Shown here one piece after another: positions 22,071-36,149 of a stretch of 64,000 nt of DNA (within the stretch, counting starts at the first letter, position 1; every line of letters starts with the position of its first letter). The stretch is from Paraspadella gotoi (taxonomy: Eukaryota > Chaetognatha): the NCBI GenBank assembly GCA_051294375.1, contig CM119269.1:7226080-7290079 (forward strand). The letters run 5' to 3'. The translations under genes and the position numbers were made by a program. Under the pieces are notes generated by a model. That model was not told the origin of the DNA. It ran no database searches and saw only the letters and a program-made list of their open reading frames with translations.

Positions 22071-22927
22071 GGAGTCATCAACTTTTATTAGGAACGTCAT
22101 CGTCTCTGCTTTAAGTGCCAAAAGCCTCAGCCTCTTCCGGGAAAAAGGCGCCCCTTTTTTTTCTACGCCCTTTTTTTCCTTTAACCATTTTCCTCCCCTT
22201 TTCTTTCTCCCTACGTGACGCCCCCTATTCTACCCTAAATTACTGAATTTTTTCACCCGGATTTTTTTTTTCTCATTTTTTGGCCTTTTTTTTTGACGTT
22301 TTCTTCTTTTTAACTTGTTTTTGTATCTCCGTTTTAATCTCCTACTCTCTACTTATCCCCACTTCTTTCCCCATTTTCCAAATTTCTTTCCCTTTCACCT
22401 TTTTTTTTCTATCGGATCTAAAGTCGTCCCATATCTTTTGTTTTTTTTATATTGAGATGAAAAGAAGCGACATCTTTTGAGCTTTTTCCGATATTCATCG
22501 TCTGGTTTATAATTCGCATTACATTTTTTTTCCGCTTCAATATTTTCTGTTTTTGTCCCTTACTTTTTCTTTTCTTTATTTTTTTTCTTTCACGGCCCCT
22601 TTTATTTTTTTCCTTTTTTCCTTTTTTTCCTTTTTTTCTTTTCTTTCCTTTTCCTTTCTATTTATCACTTCCGACTCCCGCTGCTCTCCTGTTACCATAA
22701 ATAACGAGTTGACGTTGAAAAAAAAAAGTAAGGCGCTATCTCCATCTCGGTCACCTCACCCTTTTACTCACCCTTTCCTTCCCGCGCGAAGTTGTCACTC
22801 TTATCCCCCCCCTTCTCGTTCGGCTCAGCCTCACCACATTTCCCAGCAGCTTACCCCCTTGGCACCCATTTCCCTGGGGCACCACCTCTTCGCGGACAAA
22901 CTCTAATGGGTTTGCTCGGCGCTCGTT

Positions 22928-23150
<223 letters not shown>

Positions 23151-23269
23151 TTCACCGCCCAACACGGGCGCCTCCCATCGCCTCGCGCGTCATTGGCGTC
23201 GTCACTTCCGGTTCAGTCGGCGCTCGCCATCTATCGGCAGATTCTCGCCTTCCTTCCAAGGATGCTATT

Positions 23270-25010
23270 CTTAAACCAACTTTTTCAATTTTTCAGTATT
23301 TAAAAAATGTAAAAAAAAGAAAAAAATAAATGTTTATTAAAAAAAACGCACTAAACAAAAATTTACTAATTTCCAGAACAATTTTTCCTGAGAACAACAA
23401 AAACAAGGAAATAAACAACGACCATCGCAAAACAAAAAAGGATTGGTGAAATTTGTTTTTTCTTTTAGAAAACCCCGACATTGATCCTTCCTCTTTCTTT
23501 CTTTTTTAATTCTTCAATTTCTTAACGTTCTATTCTTGTTCATACTTTGTTTTCCTTTTTTTTTTATTCATTTATCCTTCGAGGTTTCTGTTTCTTTTCT
23601 GTCTTAATCCTTGACTTTCTCTTTTATTAATGCGTTTATCATTTCTCTTGTCTTTTTCCTTTTCTTACTCCTTTGATTCTCCTTCTTCTTCTTCTTCTTC
23701 TTCCGATTCTCCATCTTTTTTCTATATTTTTGACGCATATATTTTACTTTTTTTTTTATTTGGTTTATACTTTTCTTTAATTTTTTATTTTTTGTTTTCT
23801 AATTTCCTTTTCTGTTTCTACTTTCTTAGCCTTTTTTACAATGATGTAATTCAATTACGGAAAGATAAATACATATTATCCCTTACCTTTTAATCTAATT
23901 TGATGAAAGAGAAATGTCAAAGCTTCAACAAATGGAATATTCATTATTTAATCACCCGAAGGCTGGAATCAATGACAAATGAAAACAACGTTACGTAATA
24001 TTAATTACCATCGTTTTATTGCATAAAGAACAAAATATTAATAACTCAAATATTTTGGTCATGCCTAATTTTAAATTCATGTCGAACTATGAAGTACGGA
24101 TTCACCATTTTAAATCCAAATTTATACACTAATACCCGTTTCTATTTTTAGATTAGTTTTAGATGTAATATTTAGCGGAGAATCTAGTTATAACAAAATG
24201 ACAAACGTCGGCCTTCAACTTGGCGGATATCGCCCCCCCTCTTTTCCTCTTCCCGCCAAAGTAGTTCTCTCCTTTTCTAAAACTGAAGGTTCACCTTAAT
24301 TCTTACGAATGACGACAAATTTTTCTCAATTTTCCGCTTAAAAGCTTCGGAGCCGAAGGTGGTTGTAAATGAAGTGGGGGCTGTGGTGGAGAGACTGGGG
24401 AGTGGAGGGGTCGATAGAGGTTTTTTGGATTGGGTTTAGTGGTTTGTGGGTAATAGAGAATGATTGAAAAAAGAGTTGGGTGGGCAAGGAGAAAAGTAAG
24501 GAATGGATATGGCGAGCAGCGATGAATACGGGTAGATGGTTATTGGTTAATTGGTTCTAGGGTTGACGGATGGTTATTGGTTAATGAGGCGAAGGGCGAT
24601 TGGTTAATTTCGGGTGGAGGGTGGTTAAAAGATCGAGGTCCATTCTTAGAAGTTTGGTGAATCGAGCCTCGATCGGTTCCAGTTTATTTCGGGACGAAAA
24701 TGGGAAATGATGGCTTAGAGAATCTGAGAGATGGTTTTAGCTTTTAATGGGAACCGAGAGTCAAAAGTGGAACCGATGGGAAGTGAACGTGGGAGATTGT
24801 GAATGTTTGATGGGAAATGAAAATGGGAGAGGAGAGCGAGAGAGAGAGAGTTTTTAATTCTAAATTTAGAGTTTTATATTTAAATTAAACATTGAATCGA
24901 AGTTAATTTTATTAAAAAAATGTAAAAATTTCCATTTAACCTAAGGCTAAGAAAATTTATATTCAAAAGCGGTTAAGTTGAAATACTAAGATGAAAGACC
25001 AGGGCTCAAG
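23270..25010. other. No gene recognised
   Basis: AT-rich and T-rich in the first half, G-rich between 24360 and 24830. The word attggttaat recurs near 24541, 24583 and 24600. No splice-bounded coding segment seen. Confidence 0.5.
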
Positions 25011-25887
25011 AATATGGTTATGAAAGATGAAACAGAAGAGGATGAGCGGAACAGCGACAGAGAGAGCGTTGAATCAGGCGGCAAAGATCAAAGGGTCAGG
25101 AGTCGCGTTATACAAATTTGATGAGATTCTTTTTTTGGCGGCGAAAGATTTTCGGTGCCATTTTGATCAGAAGGTTTTCCTCGTATTAAACTTTAAAGTC
25201 GTTGTTGTATATTTATGTTTGAGAAGTGGATTATTTAAAACAAACATTGAATGATGTGTTAAGTTTTCCATAGCTCGATAAAATTATGCATTAAAAAATA
25301 CTAAGAAGAAAAAACTATAAATACTATTTTAAAATTTAAAAGCTTTCTTTCATTTTTTTTTTAGAATTCAGAAGATAAAAATGAATGCGAGACGAAAATC
25401 TCACTGTTCACTATCGAAGAAAAGCGATTTCACGAACTTTTTTCAATTTGGATGTGAAATCTTTAAACCGCGACGATAACGCGTGACGACCGAAACATCA
25501 CCAGCGACGAAACAGCGACATCTACGGACAAAACAGCAATCTCTAAAAACAACAATAAAACAGCGAATACCAAAGAAAAAAAAACAACTTATTTGTAAAA
25601 TGACAATAAAGGGATTTTTTTTCATCTTTGATTTCGCGCGATAAAGAAAAATGGAAGAATTTCGTCGTTCGCGAAATCGGCGCCGCCGTTGGGCCGGCAA
25701 CGAGCGCGGCGCCGCAAATGGAAATGGAATCGGCGCCGCAAATGGAATTTGTGCCGGATTTAGCGCCGGAAATTGCGCCAGGATCGCCGGTGCCGGAAAT
25801 CTCTTCGTCGGCGGCGTCGCGTTTTCAAACTTCTGTCTGGCTTCCATCCTCGTCTTGTCTATTTTAGGTTCGTCTCTGTCTCTGTCA

Positions 25888-26070
<183 letters not shown>

Positions 26071-26099
26071 ATACGATCCGCTCTACTTTCCTCCGACTT

Positions 26100-27000
26100 A
26101 AAAGTCAGCTAATTAATCAGAATATAATTAATTAGTTTGAAAATTCTTAATGAAGAAAGAGAGTCAGAATTTTTTTTCGCGTTCGCTCTAATTTTGGATT
26201 TTTTAGTCTAGCTAGATTTAAGCATGAGCTCAGTACATTCTATAAATAAAATATACAATTTTTATTTCTACCAAAAAAAAACATATTTGGGGGAAAAAAC
26301 TGTTGAATATTTATCGAGAGTCACGGGCATATTATTATTCATGCAAATAATAATAAAACTTCTTATATTACTAATGAAAATGATACTACTATTTCCGTAT
26401 TCCTAGTAAGAATTGTCATTTTTCTTGTGACTGCAAATAATTTCGAAAGCTACAATTGAAAGCGCTTTATCACGAATTCCTTAAACATGGGAAAAAGTTC
26501 AACTTGGTTACTCTGATATTTTTGTCAAATATTGCTTCATTTTTAAAAATAATCAGTTACTAAATAATAATTATAAAAAATAATTTTAGAACCCGCAAAA
26601 TTTTTCCGTCAACATATTTTCAGCGTTTAAAACTTGAGAGTCGTATTGAGAAATGATTAACAGACAAAGAGAGGGACGTGGCGTTTAAACCACCTCTGGT
26701 AATAAACTGCTCCCGACTTCGTCTTTATCCTTCCTTCTTTTCTTAATCTTAATATTTTCTGTTCATTTTTCTCTCTCTGTCTTTCTGTTTTTTACCATGT
26801 CTGTCTGTCTTCATCCTTTCACCTTTTTTCCTCGTTTTCTCCAGCTTCCTCCTCTTCCTCCTCCTACTTCTTTTAATCTTATAGCTTCTCCTCCGATTTT
26901 CTTCATTTTGATTAGATAAAAACAACGAAAAATTCCACAAAAAAAACCATAAAGCGAAGCTGTGTCTCCGTGAGTCTATGAGGAGCAGTCGGGCTATCAG
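26100..27000. other. No gene recognised
   Basis: AT-rich sequence followed by a pyrimidine-rich block at 26700-26900. Short open frames only, none with recognisable content. Confidence 0.5.
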
Positions 27001-27103
27001 TGACCTGGTTGCCGCCTCTTACGCCCTGGTCAATCTGCTGACAGGCGCCAACTATCGGCAACTAATCCATCAGGCGGTTTGGCTCTGATTGTTGGTCGCC
27101 AAT

Positions 27104-27216
<113 letters not shown>

Positions 27217-27637
27217 GGTGGATTTTCATGAGAAGACTTCCGCATTGACGGTTACATTGTTTATTGTTTAAAGATAATTGTATTGAATATGATCTGATCT
27301 TCTCTTTTTAATTTCGGCACCATTTTCCGAAAGCGCCCCATTTCTATTCATTAATCCCTATAGTTGATTTTAACTTTAATATTTACTTTAATTTTTTACC
27401 AAATCCCTAAGCAAATCCATAACCCCAAAGCCTAATCACTAACTCTAATCACTAAATTAATCCTTAACCTTAATCATCAACCAAATTACGAATTTAAGAT
27501 GAAATTGGGCTTTTTTTCGAAAATAAGGCCGATATTTTAATTGACTCTATCCTCTCATATGAGAGAAATGTGCATTAAGTAAAAATATTTGAAAATGTAT
27601 AAAGAAAAATTGAAATCCAAAAAAGGAAAAAAATATT

Positions 27638-27753
<116 letters not shown>

Positions 27754-28159
27754 TTGGAAGGGGGGTCATGGGGTCGCCCATAGAATAGGCGATCAGTTAT
27801 GGTCGTGTCGAACTGCAGAACCGGAGGCGTGGGTTGAAAGGGGGACCGAAACAGCGGGGGCGTTTGATGACGGTGGCGGCCGGGGCGGCGACGGCGACGG
27901 CGGCCGTGGCGGCCTCTGTGATGGGGTGACCAATTTTTTTCTCTCACGGTGCGGTGACTGTTGCTGTGGAGTCTTGACGTCAAACATAAATTCATAAATT
28001 ATATAAATTATATAAAAAATATACGATATATTATTCATTGGCTTAGGTTGTAAATTGATTATGAATAGTTTCGGAATTCACAAAAATTTCTAATTCTAAT
28101 TCGAGTGCATAATTCTCATTGATAGAAATGTGATCTGATGTATTCTAGTTGCACTCTCC

Positions 28160-28194
28160 TCTCCTTTCTCTCTCTCTCTCTCTCTTCTCTCTCT

Positions 28195-28290
<96 letters not shown>
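28160..28290. repeat. Impure (CT)n microsatellite
   Basis: CT units with TT and CC interruptions. Confidence 0.95.
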
Positions 28291-28291
<1 letters not shown>

Positions 28292-28794
28292 TACAATTAA
28301 TCCGTAGTTGTTGATTATATATAATTAAGAAGATGGGAGAAGTGATATTATAATAAAATAAGCGAGGGATGAAATTCCGAGACTAGAAATATGAGACGAG
28401 AAGTGTGACTCGATATGTGAATCTCATTCACGAGAGAGAAAAAGATTCGTGAAGACATTGACTTTTTTTCTTCGGAAGAAAAAGGAAGAGGAGGAAGCGA
28501 ATCTCATATTTAGGAAGAGACAATAATGACAATATAATGACATTTTTGTTACAAAAATATGAGAATAATGATAAATGATGGATATGAATGATTTAAAAAT
28601 TGACAATAAAGTTTAAATAATTAATGATAAAATAATGATATTAATGATAAAAAAACACACGAATGACGAGAAAAAATACGTTGGACAACAAAACGAGATG
28701 AAACAAATAGCAACAAATTAAACGAGACACGATAATAATAATAATTAATAACTAATTGATAATAGTTTATGAAATTACTACAACTAATATAAAA

Positions 28795-28850
28795 TTACCC
28801 ATTTTTTAAATAAATAAACTATCTTGCCCCTGACTTTGGACAGGCTACGA
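28795..28850 (-). repeat. Dispersed repeat copy 2
   Basis: Opposite-strand copy of the element at 705-760. The preceding ccttaaa is also shared. The extent of the element is not clear from two copies. Confidence 0.65.
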
Positions 28851-29308
28851 AGATTTAAGGCATCCATCAATTCTCACAAGATAATGGCATAGCATGTCTT
28901 TTCAAACTTTCAGTCAAGACTCTCTCGTTTATTCACTCATAGAATACCTGGCTTTCCTATCAATCTAATATCTAAAATACGAAGATCAAAAATAGATCAA
29001 AAATATCTAATATGTATATATTTTTTCTTTCCAAATTATATATGATGCCGAAACTTGTAAAAGGTTTAGTGCAACCAGCATCTTATAGCGTCTTACAGTT
29101 TATATCTATTATATGATTAAAAAATAAACAAACCCAGGGCAAAAAGAATGATTCCAAAAAAAGGAGCGATCTCTCGAATGCTTTTTTTTTTGTTCGTCAC
29201 GTACGAAACTCCGAAGGGAAAAGAAAAAGAGGAAGGAAGGTTGTCTATCACTTTAAATCAAACTGTGAATGCTGGTGAAAGGCTCCCCTGGATGAATGGG
29301 CTCAACTG

Positions 29309-29425
29309 GTGATACCCACGATGAAGACGACGACGATGACGACGACTAAGACTCTTGTGACGGCGGCGACGATGACGACGACAATAGAGACGACGACGCC
29401 AACGACGCCAACGACGACGACTAAC
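29309..29425. repeat. (ACG)n tract
   Basis: Imperfect acg/gac triplet run. In one frame it gives Thr/Met, in another Asp; no protein is claimed. Confidence 0.85.
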
Positions 29426-29714
29426 TCACGAAAGACTTTTTTTGCAACGTTTGGCCTCCAGCTGCGTGAAGTGAATCTTTTGGCGCCACCCGCCGCGCTC
29501 ACGATCTCGTGGAATCCCCGTGGCGCTAGATTGACGTTGGCGTGACGTTCGAATGGCGTTAGTTTGGCGGAGGAATGGCGCTCATTCGACTTGGCAGAAA
29601 GAGAGTTGTTTAAATACGCACTTATAATACCAATTAGAAAAATGAGAACGAATCTCAGAACTTCTCTCTCAGCTCTTAGAATACCTTTTTAAAAACTCCC
29701 ACTCTATCGATTTC

Positions 29715-29716
29715 TG

Positions 29717-29800
<84 letters not shown>

Positions 29801-29805
29801 TATTT
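29715..29805. repeat. (TTTC)n microsatellite
   Basis: About 22 perfect tttc units. Confidence 0.97.
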
Positions 29806-30033
29806 GTCTCTTTCTTTCTTTTTTTTCCCTCTCCGTTTCTTTCTATCTCTCTCTCTTTCTTTCTCTGTCTCTCTCTCTCTATTTCTTTTCGTCCAAAACA
29901 GAAAATGATTGACGTTCTTTTAATCTCTTCTTCCGGTTAGGGCTCAGCGCGCTCACGTCTTCGATGGGGCATTCTCTCTCTCNNNNNNNNNNNNNNNNNN
30001 NNNNNNNTCTCTCGTCTCTCTCTTCTCTCTCTT

Positions 30034-30099
<66 letters not shown>

Positions 30100-30339
30100 A
30101 CTCTCTCTCTCTCTCTCTCTCTCTCCTTCTCTTCTTTACCCCACTCTATTCTTTCCAATCACACTCTGTCATAACTCATGTCATTCGTATATCCGTCCAT
30201 TTCTGTCATTTCTATGCAGAGTTTTTTCTCCGAATGTCAATCATTCTGTCTCACGTCCTTATTTCTCCCTCTATCCCCAATTCCCATGCTTGTTCGCTCT
30301 ATCTCCATGTCATTTCACATATGTGTCAATTCTCTCCCT

Positions 30340-31375
30340 CATGTCGATTCCCTCTCTTACATTCTTTACAATCTTATCCATGTCAATTCCCTCTTCTTTC
30401 ATCTCAATAATTCTCTCATCCATGTCAATTTCTCTCTTAAGTCAATAATTTCTCATCCATTCAATTTCCTCTCTTTTAAGTCAATAATTCTCATCCATGT
30501 CAAATTTCCTCTCTTTTAAGTCAATAATTTCTCATCCATGTCATTTCCTCTCTTTTAAGTCAATAATTTCTCATCCATGTCAATTCCTCTCTTTTAAATT
30601 CAATTATTTCTCATCCATGTTCAATTCCTCTATTTAGTCATTTTTAATATTATTCTCTCTTCGTCAATAATTTCTGCATCCATCGTCAATTTCCTCTTTT
30701 AAGTCAATAATTTCTCACTCCATGTCAATTTCCTCTCTTTTAAGTCCGAATAATTTCTATCCCATGTCAATCCCTCTGTCTTTTTTCATCTCTTTAATGT
30801 CCCTCTTAATCATATTTCTCATCCATGTCAATTTCCTCTCTTTAAGTCAATAATTTCTCATCCATGTCAATTTCCTCTCTTTACAGTACATATTATTTCT
30901 CATCCATGTTCAATTTCTCTCTTTTAAATCAATCTATTTCTCATCCATCCCTTAGTCATAATTCTTCCTCTTCCTCTTTTAAGTCAATAATTTCTCATCT
31001 TCATCTCGTTTTAAGTCAAAACTTTCCTCTCATTCACTCTTCATGTCTTTTCTCTATTCCAATTTCTTACTATTCCATTTCCAATTTCCTTCTCTTTTAA
31101 GTCAATAATTTTCTCCGTCAACCCCTCTTCATGCTATTTCATCATTTCATTCCTCTCTTTTAAGTCATAATTTCTCATCCATGTCAATTTTCCTCTCTTT
31201 TAAGTCAATAATTTCTAATCCATGTCAATTTCCTCTCTTTAAGTCAATTCTCATCATCAATTCCTTCTTAGTGCAAATTCTGTCCATGTCAATTTCCTCT
31301 CTTTTAATCAATAATTTCTCATCCATGTCAATTTCCTCTCTTTTAAATCAATTATTTCTCGTCCATGTCAATTAG
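30340..31375. repeat. 40-bp minisatellite in unit A
   Basis: Unit containing ttttaagtcaataatttctc and atccatgtcaatttcctctc, about 25 copies, with many irregular indels. Confidence 0.9.
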
Positions 31376-32146
31376 CTCGCTGTTTGATCGAGTTTTCACT
31401 GACCCAGATCTCGTCGAATCATTTTTCACGTCGTTCGTTTTTAGCGACCAAACAGTTTTGTCCGCGACCAATCATTTGCTTCCAGGCCGCCGAGAGTTTT
31501 TTCTGTTCGCTGAGAAAAAGGAAAATATGGGCCGAATGAAAAAAAACAAGAAACGGTTATTCCAATGTGTTTCGCCGCAGTGGCTTCATTTTCACGTGTA
31601 ATTCCCTTTGATCACATGATATGACATGACATGACATGCACTGCTTCAAATCTTTATAGTTTTAGGATTTCCTGAAGGCGGCGCTGCAGTCCTTATATTG
31701 AGGTTTTTTTTCTGTCTTAACAAATGAGCAAATTAACATGCAGACCGACGGAGAGACATACCGAGGACCGACAGATGACCGAAAACTGATTTATAGAGTT
31801 ACTGACGCGAGTAGTCGCGTCGTAACTAAAAATACGAACGATTGTCGAAAAAGTCGTTATATTAAAATTGAGACGGGATTTTTGGACATTGATATTCCCT
31901 TATATTTAATTAAAATCATTTCCAGATTTTATGTCGAACATCCTTCTCACCTTTTAATGATCAGTGTTATAAATATATAATAAGAATAAATAATTAAAAT
32001 ACATAAAAATCCGATATGCCGTATGTGAAATAATTAAGCTATTCATTAAAAAAAAACAAAAAAAAAAAACACAACAAAGACTGTCCCCTTCGTCCCTTAC
32101 CTCCCTCTTCCACCCCCCGGTACACCCCTTCCCTACCCGTTTTCAG

Positions 32147-32360
32147 GCGAGGTCATCGTGGGCGCCCCCGGCCTCGACGTGAGGCCCCTACGGACAAGAG
32201 CGCTACTCCGCTTGTAGTGGAGGCGCGGCCTGGGCCGAAGACGCAGCCCGAGCAGGGGATTCAGCATGCTGCTCGACGACCGCCAACGACAACGCGAGCC
32301 GCAGTTCGGGAGAAGTGTGCTGCTCTACGACGGCCGGAGTCGCTGAAGACGTAGCGATAG
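32147..32360 (+). pseudogene. Indel-broken copy of the cadherin exon
   Basis: Same acceptor (tttcag) and donor (gtgagc) as 34726-34926, but 214 bases instead of 201, with about a dozen scattered small indels that destroy the frame. The nucleotide match to the intact copy is otherwise very close. It is either a freshly decayed duplicate exon or, more likely, an unpolished assembly copy. Confidence 0.8.
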
Positions 32361-33004
32361 GTGAGCGTTGCTGGAGTGTTGAGCGATGACTCTTTGGTGA
32401 ACGGCGAGTGGTAGTACGGCGTCATTGGACATGGTAAGTCCGCTGGTGTTCCAGAGGGTAAGGGAAGGAATGAGGGAAAGAGCGACAAAATCTCGTATTG
32501 CTTACGTTTGAATTAAAATGATTGTAACGAAGCACTTCGAATCGGTTCAACTTTACACGAATCAACGAACGCCTCACAGAGCGGTGAATTGTTTTCTTTT
32601 TTTTTTTGGAAGTCGTCTCGGCTTTAGTTTTTATCAACGAAAGTGATATTCAAGAAAAAGGAAAAGAATATTGAATTTTTAGAAAAAAAAAATGTCATTA
32701 AAGATAACGATTACATAAGGAGTAAACTCTTAAGACGGACAAGAAGGTGGGGAAAGGTCGGGTTGGAATGGTAGAGTGAGGAGTGAAGAGAATAAGAGTG
32801 GGACATAGGTTGTTTCCAATCCAACTCTGTCATAACTCATGTCATTCGTATATCCGTCCATTTCTGTCATTTCTATGCAGAGTTTTTTCTCCGAATGTCA
32901 ATTCATTCTGTCTCACGTCCTTATTTCTCCCTCTATCCCCAATTCCCCATGCTTGTTCGCTCTATCTCCATGTCATTTCACATATGTGTCAATTCTCTCC
33001 CTCA

Positions 33005-33935
33005 TGTCGATTCCCTCTCTTACATGTCATTTAAATCTTATCCATGTCAATTCCCTCTCTTTTATGTCAATAATTTCTCATCCATGTCAATTTCCTCTCT
33101 TTTAAGTCAATAATTTCTCATCCATGTCAATTTCCTCTCTTTTAAGTCAATAATTTCTCATCCATGTCAATTTCCTCTCTTTTAAGTCAATAATTTCTCA
33201 TCCATGTCAATTTCCTCTCTTTTAAGTCAATAATTTCTCATCCATGTCAATTCCCTCTCTTTCATGTCTATTATTTCTCATCCATTTCAATTTCCTCTAT
33301 TTTAAGTCAATTATTTCTCATCCATGTCGATTCCCTCTCTTTCATGTCAATAATTTCTCATCCATGTCAATTTCCTCTCTTTAAGTCAATATTTCTCATC
33401 CATGTCAATTTCCTCTCTTTTAAGTCAATAATTTCTCATCCCATGTCAAATTTCCTCTCTTTTAAGTCAATAATTTCTCATCCATGTCAATTTCCTCTCT
33501 TTTAAGTCAATAATTTCTCATCCATGTCAATTTCCTCTCTTTCATTGTCTATTATTTCTCATCCATTTCAATTCTCTCTCTTTTAAAATCAATATTTCTC
33601 ATCCATGTCAATTTCCTCTCTTTTAAGTCAATAATTTCTCATCCATGTCAATTTCCCTCTCTTTCATGTCTATTATTTCCATCCATTTCAATTTCCTCTC
33701 TTTTAAGTCAATAATTTCTCATCCATGTCAATTTCCTCTCTTTTAAAGTCAATAATTTCTCATCCATGTCAATTTCCTCTCTTTTAAGTCAATAATTTCT
33801 AATCCATGTCAATTTCCTCTCTTTAAGTCAATAATTTCTCATCCATGTCAATTTCGCTCTCTTTTAAATGCAATGATTTCTCATCCAATGTCAATTTCCT
33901 CTCTTTTAAATCAATTATTTCTCGTCCATGTCAAT
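33005..33935. repeat. 40-bp minisatellite in unit B
   Basis: Same unit as in unit A. The copies at 33121, 33161, 33201 and 33241 are exactly 40 bases apart. About 23 copies. It lies in the presumed intron upstream of the cadherin exon. Confidence 0.95.
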
Positions 33936-34725
33936 TAGCTCGCTTGTTTGATCGAGTTTTCCACTGACCCAGATCTCGTCGAATCATTTTTCACGGTCGT
34001 TCGTTTTTAGCGACCAATCAGTTTTTCCGCGACCAATCATTTGCTTCCAGGCCGCCGAGAATTCTGTCGCTGGAAAAAAGGAAAATATGGCCCGAATGAA
34101 AAAACAAGAACGGTTATTCCAATGTGTTTCGCCGCAGTGGCTTCATTTTCACGTGTAATTCCCTTTGATCACATGATATGACATGACATGACATGCACTG
34201 CTTAAAAATCTTTATAGTTTTAGGATTTCCTGAAGGCGGCGCTAGCAGTCCCTTATATTTGAGGTTTTTTTTCTGTCTTAACAAATGAGCAAATTACATG
34301 CAGACCGACGGAGAGACATACCGACGGACCGACAGACTGACCGAAAACTGATTTATAGAGTTACTGCGCGAGTAGTCGCGTCGCAACTAAAAATACGAAC
34401 GATTGTCGAAAAAGTCGTTATATTAAAATTGAGACGGATTTTTGGACATTGATATTCCCTTATATTTAATTAAAATCATTTCCAATTTTTATTGTCGAAT
34501 CATCCTCTCACCTTTTAATAATCAGTGTATAAATAATAATAAATAAATGAATTAATAATAATCAACCAAATACATTTTAAAATCCGATATGCCGTATGTG
34601 AAATAATTAGCTATTCATTAAAACAAAACAAAAAAAAACAACAAACAAAGACTGAACCCCCTTCGTCCTTAACCCCTTACCCCCTCTTCCATCCCCCCGG
34701 TACACCCCTTCCCTATCCGTTTCAG

Positions 34726-34926
34726 GCGAGGTCATCGTGGGCGCCCCCGGCCTCGACCGTGACGGCCCCTACGGACAAGAGCGCTACTCCCTCGTAGTGG
34801 AGGCGCGGCTGGGCGAAGACGCAGCCCAGCAGGGGATTCAGCTGCTGCTCGACGACGCCAACGACAACGCGCCGCAGTTCGGGGAAAGGGTCTACGAGGC
34901 GGGAGTCGCCGAAGACGTGGCGATAG
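34726..34926 (+). CDS. Cadherin-superfamily exon (EC repeat boundary)
   Basis: Internal exon of 201 bases with a pyrimidine-rich acceptor (ccgtttcag) and a gtgagg donor, phase 1 at both ends. It encodes the end of one extracellular cadherin repeat and the start of the next: GLDRD near the start (compare the calcium-binding LDRE), YSLVVEA, then DDANDNAPQF (the classic linker DxNDNxPxF) and VYEAGVAED (next repeat, with the conserved x-E). Cadherins are calcium-dependent adhesion proteins at the plasma membrane. The usual A-x-D of the repeat reads A-R-L here. Family certain; which member (protocadherin, Fat, Dachsous or other) cannot be told from 67 residues. Flanking exons are not visible in the window. 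Confidence 0.9.
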
Positions 34927-35509
34927 GTGAGGTTGCTGGGAGTGTTGAGCGATAACCCATTGGTGAGGGCGAGTGGTAGTACGGGTCATTGGACATGGTA
35001 AGGTCGCTGGTGTTCCAGAGGGTAAGGGAAGGAATGAGGGAAAGAGCGACAAAATTCCGTATTGCTTACGTTTGAATTAAATGATTGTAACGAAGCACTT
35101 CGAATCGGTTCAACTTTACACGAATCAACGAACGGCTTCACAGAGCGTGAATTTTTTTTCTTTTTTTTTTTGGAAGTCGTCTCGCTTTAGTTTTTATCAA
35201 CGAAAGTGATATTCAAGAAAAAGAAAAAATATTGAATTTTTAGAAAAAAAAATGTATTAAGATAACGATTACATAAGGAGTAAACTCTTAAGACGGACAA
35301 GAAGGTGGGGAAAGGGTCGGGTTGGAATGGTAGAGTGAAGGAGTGAGAGAGAAAAGAGTGGACATAGGTTGCAAGGTCTCATGACATATAAACGGTAAAT
35401 ATGATATGAAGTTACTGCTTTTTTTTTTAAATATTTTTTTTATTTTTTTTTCTTTAAAGACAACGAAACGAGATTTTACGACAACAACGACGACGAAGAC
35501 ATAAAAAAC

Positions 35510-35880
35510 GCAACGCAAATGGGAAGAGGAGGAAGGAGGAGGAAGAGGATGAGGAAAAGGGAGGAGGAAGAGGATTTGATGAAAAAAGGGGGAAGGGAAG
35601 GGGAAGAGGGAGGATGAGGAAAGGAAGGAGGAAGAGGATAGAGGAAAAGGAGGATGAAGAGAGATGAGATAAAGGGAGGAGGATAGAGGAAAAGGGAGGA
35701 GAGGATGAGGGAAAAGGAAGGAGGAAGAAGGATGAGGAAAGCGAGGAGGAAGAGATGAGGAAAAGGAAGATGAAGAAGTGATGAAAAGGATGAGGAAGAG
35801 TGAGGAAAAGGAGGCTTGAAGAGGATGAGGAAAAGGAAGGAGGAAGAGGATGATGAAAAGGGAGGAGGAAGAGGAGGGCA
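35510..35880. repeat. Polypurine GGA-rich repeat
   Basis: About 370 bases, almost only A and G, on the plus strand. Recurring words are gaggaagaggatgaggaaaa. Long glutamate/arginine or serine/phenylalanine frames here are composition artefacts. Confidence 0.9.
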
Positions 35881-36149
35881 TCCTTCAAAGAAGCGGCGGG
35901 TTTTTCTTGCTTATTCTTCAGTTCAGTCAATTACCCGTTTCTCCATCTTGGGTCCAGTCAATTACCCAGGACGCGCCGGGCGCGCTTTGTTTTCGAGTCG
36001 CGAGAGAGGAAAGGACGCCGGCGATTGAGCGGGGTGTCGAGGGGGTGGTGGGAGGAAAAGGATCGGTTGGGATGTGGAGGGGGTGGAGGAAAATGAGCGA
36101 GCGATTTGAAATTGAAATTTGAAGGAAAGTGACTGGTGATATTCTGGCG

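Larger units (their letters stand above)
30150..32812 (+). repeat. Tandem duplication, unit A (indel-rich copy)
   Basis: Starts ttccaatcacactctgtcat and ends gggacataggttg. The following unit B starts with the same sequence. The order of parts is the same in both: unique start, 40-bp minisatellite, unique block with atgacatgacatgacatgc, then the cadherin exon and downstream intron. Unit A differs from B mostly by one- to three-base insertions and deletions. Confidence 0.9.
32813..35370 (+). repeat. Tandem duplication, unit B (cleaner copy)
   Basis: Head-to-tail with unit A at about 32812. Carries the intact cadherin exon. It ends at the same gacataggttg string, after which the sequence becomes unique. 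Confidence 0.9.

Noticed and set aside
29302-29545. Thr-rich and Val-rich frames
   Set aside because: Read through an (ACG)n tract; Asp-, Thr- and Val-rich readings are simply the different frames of the same repeat.
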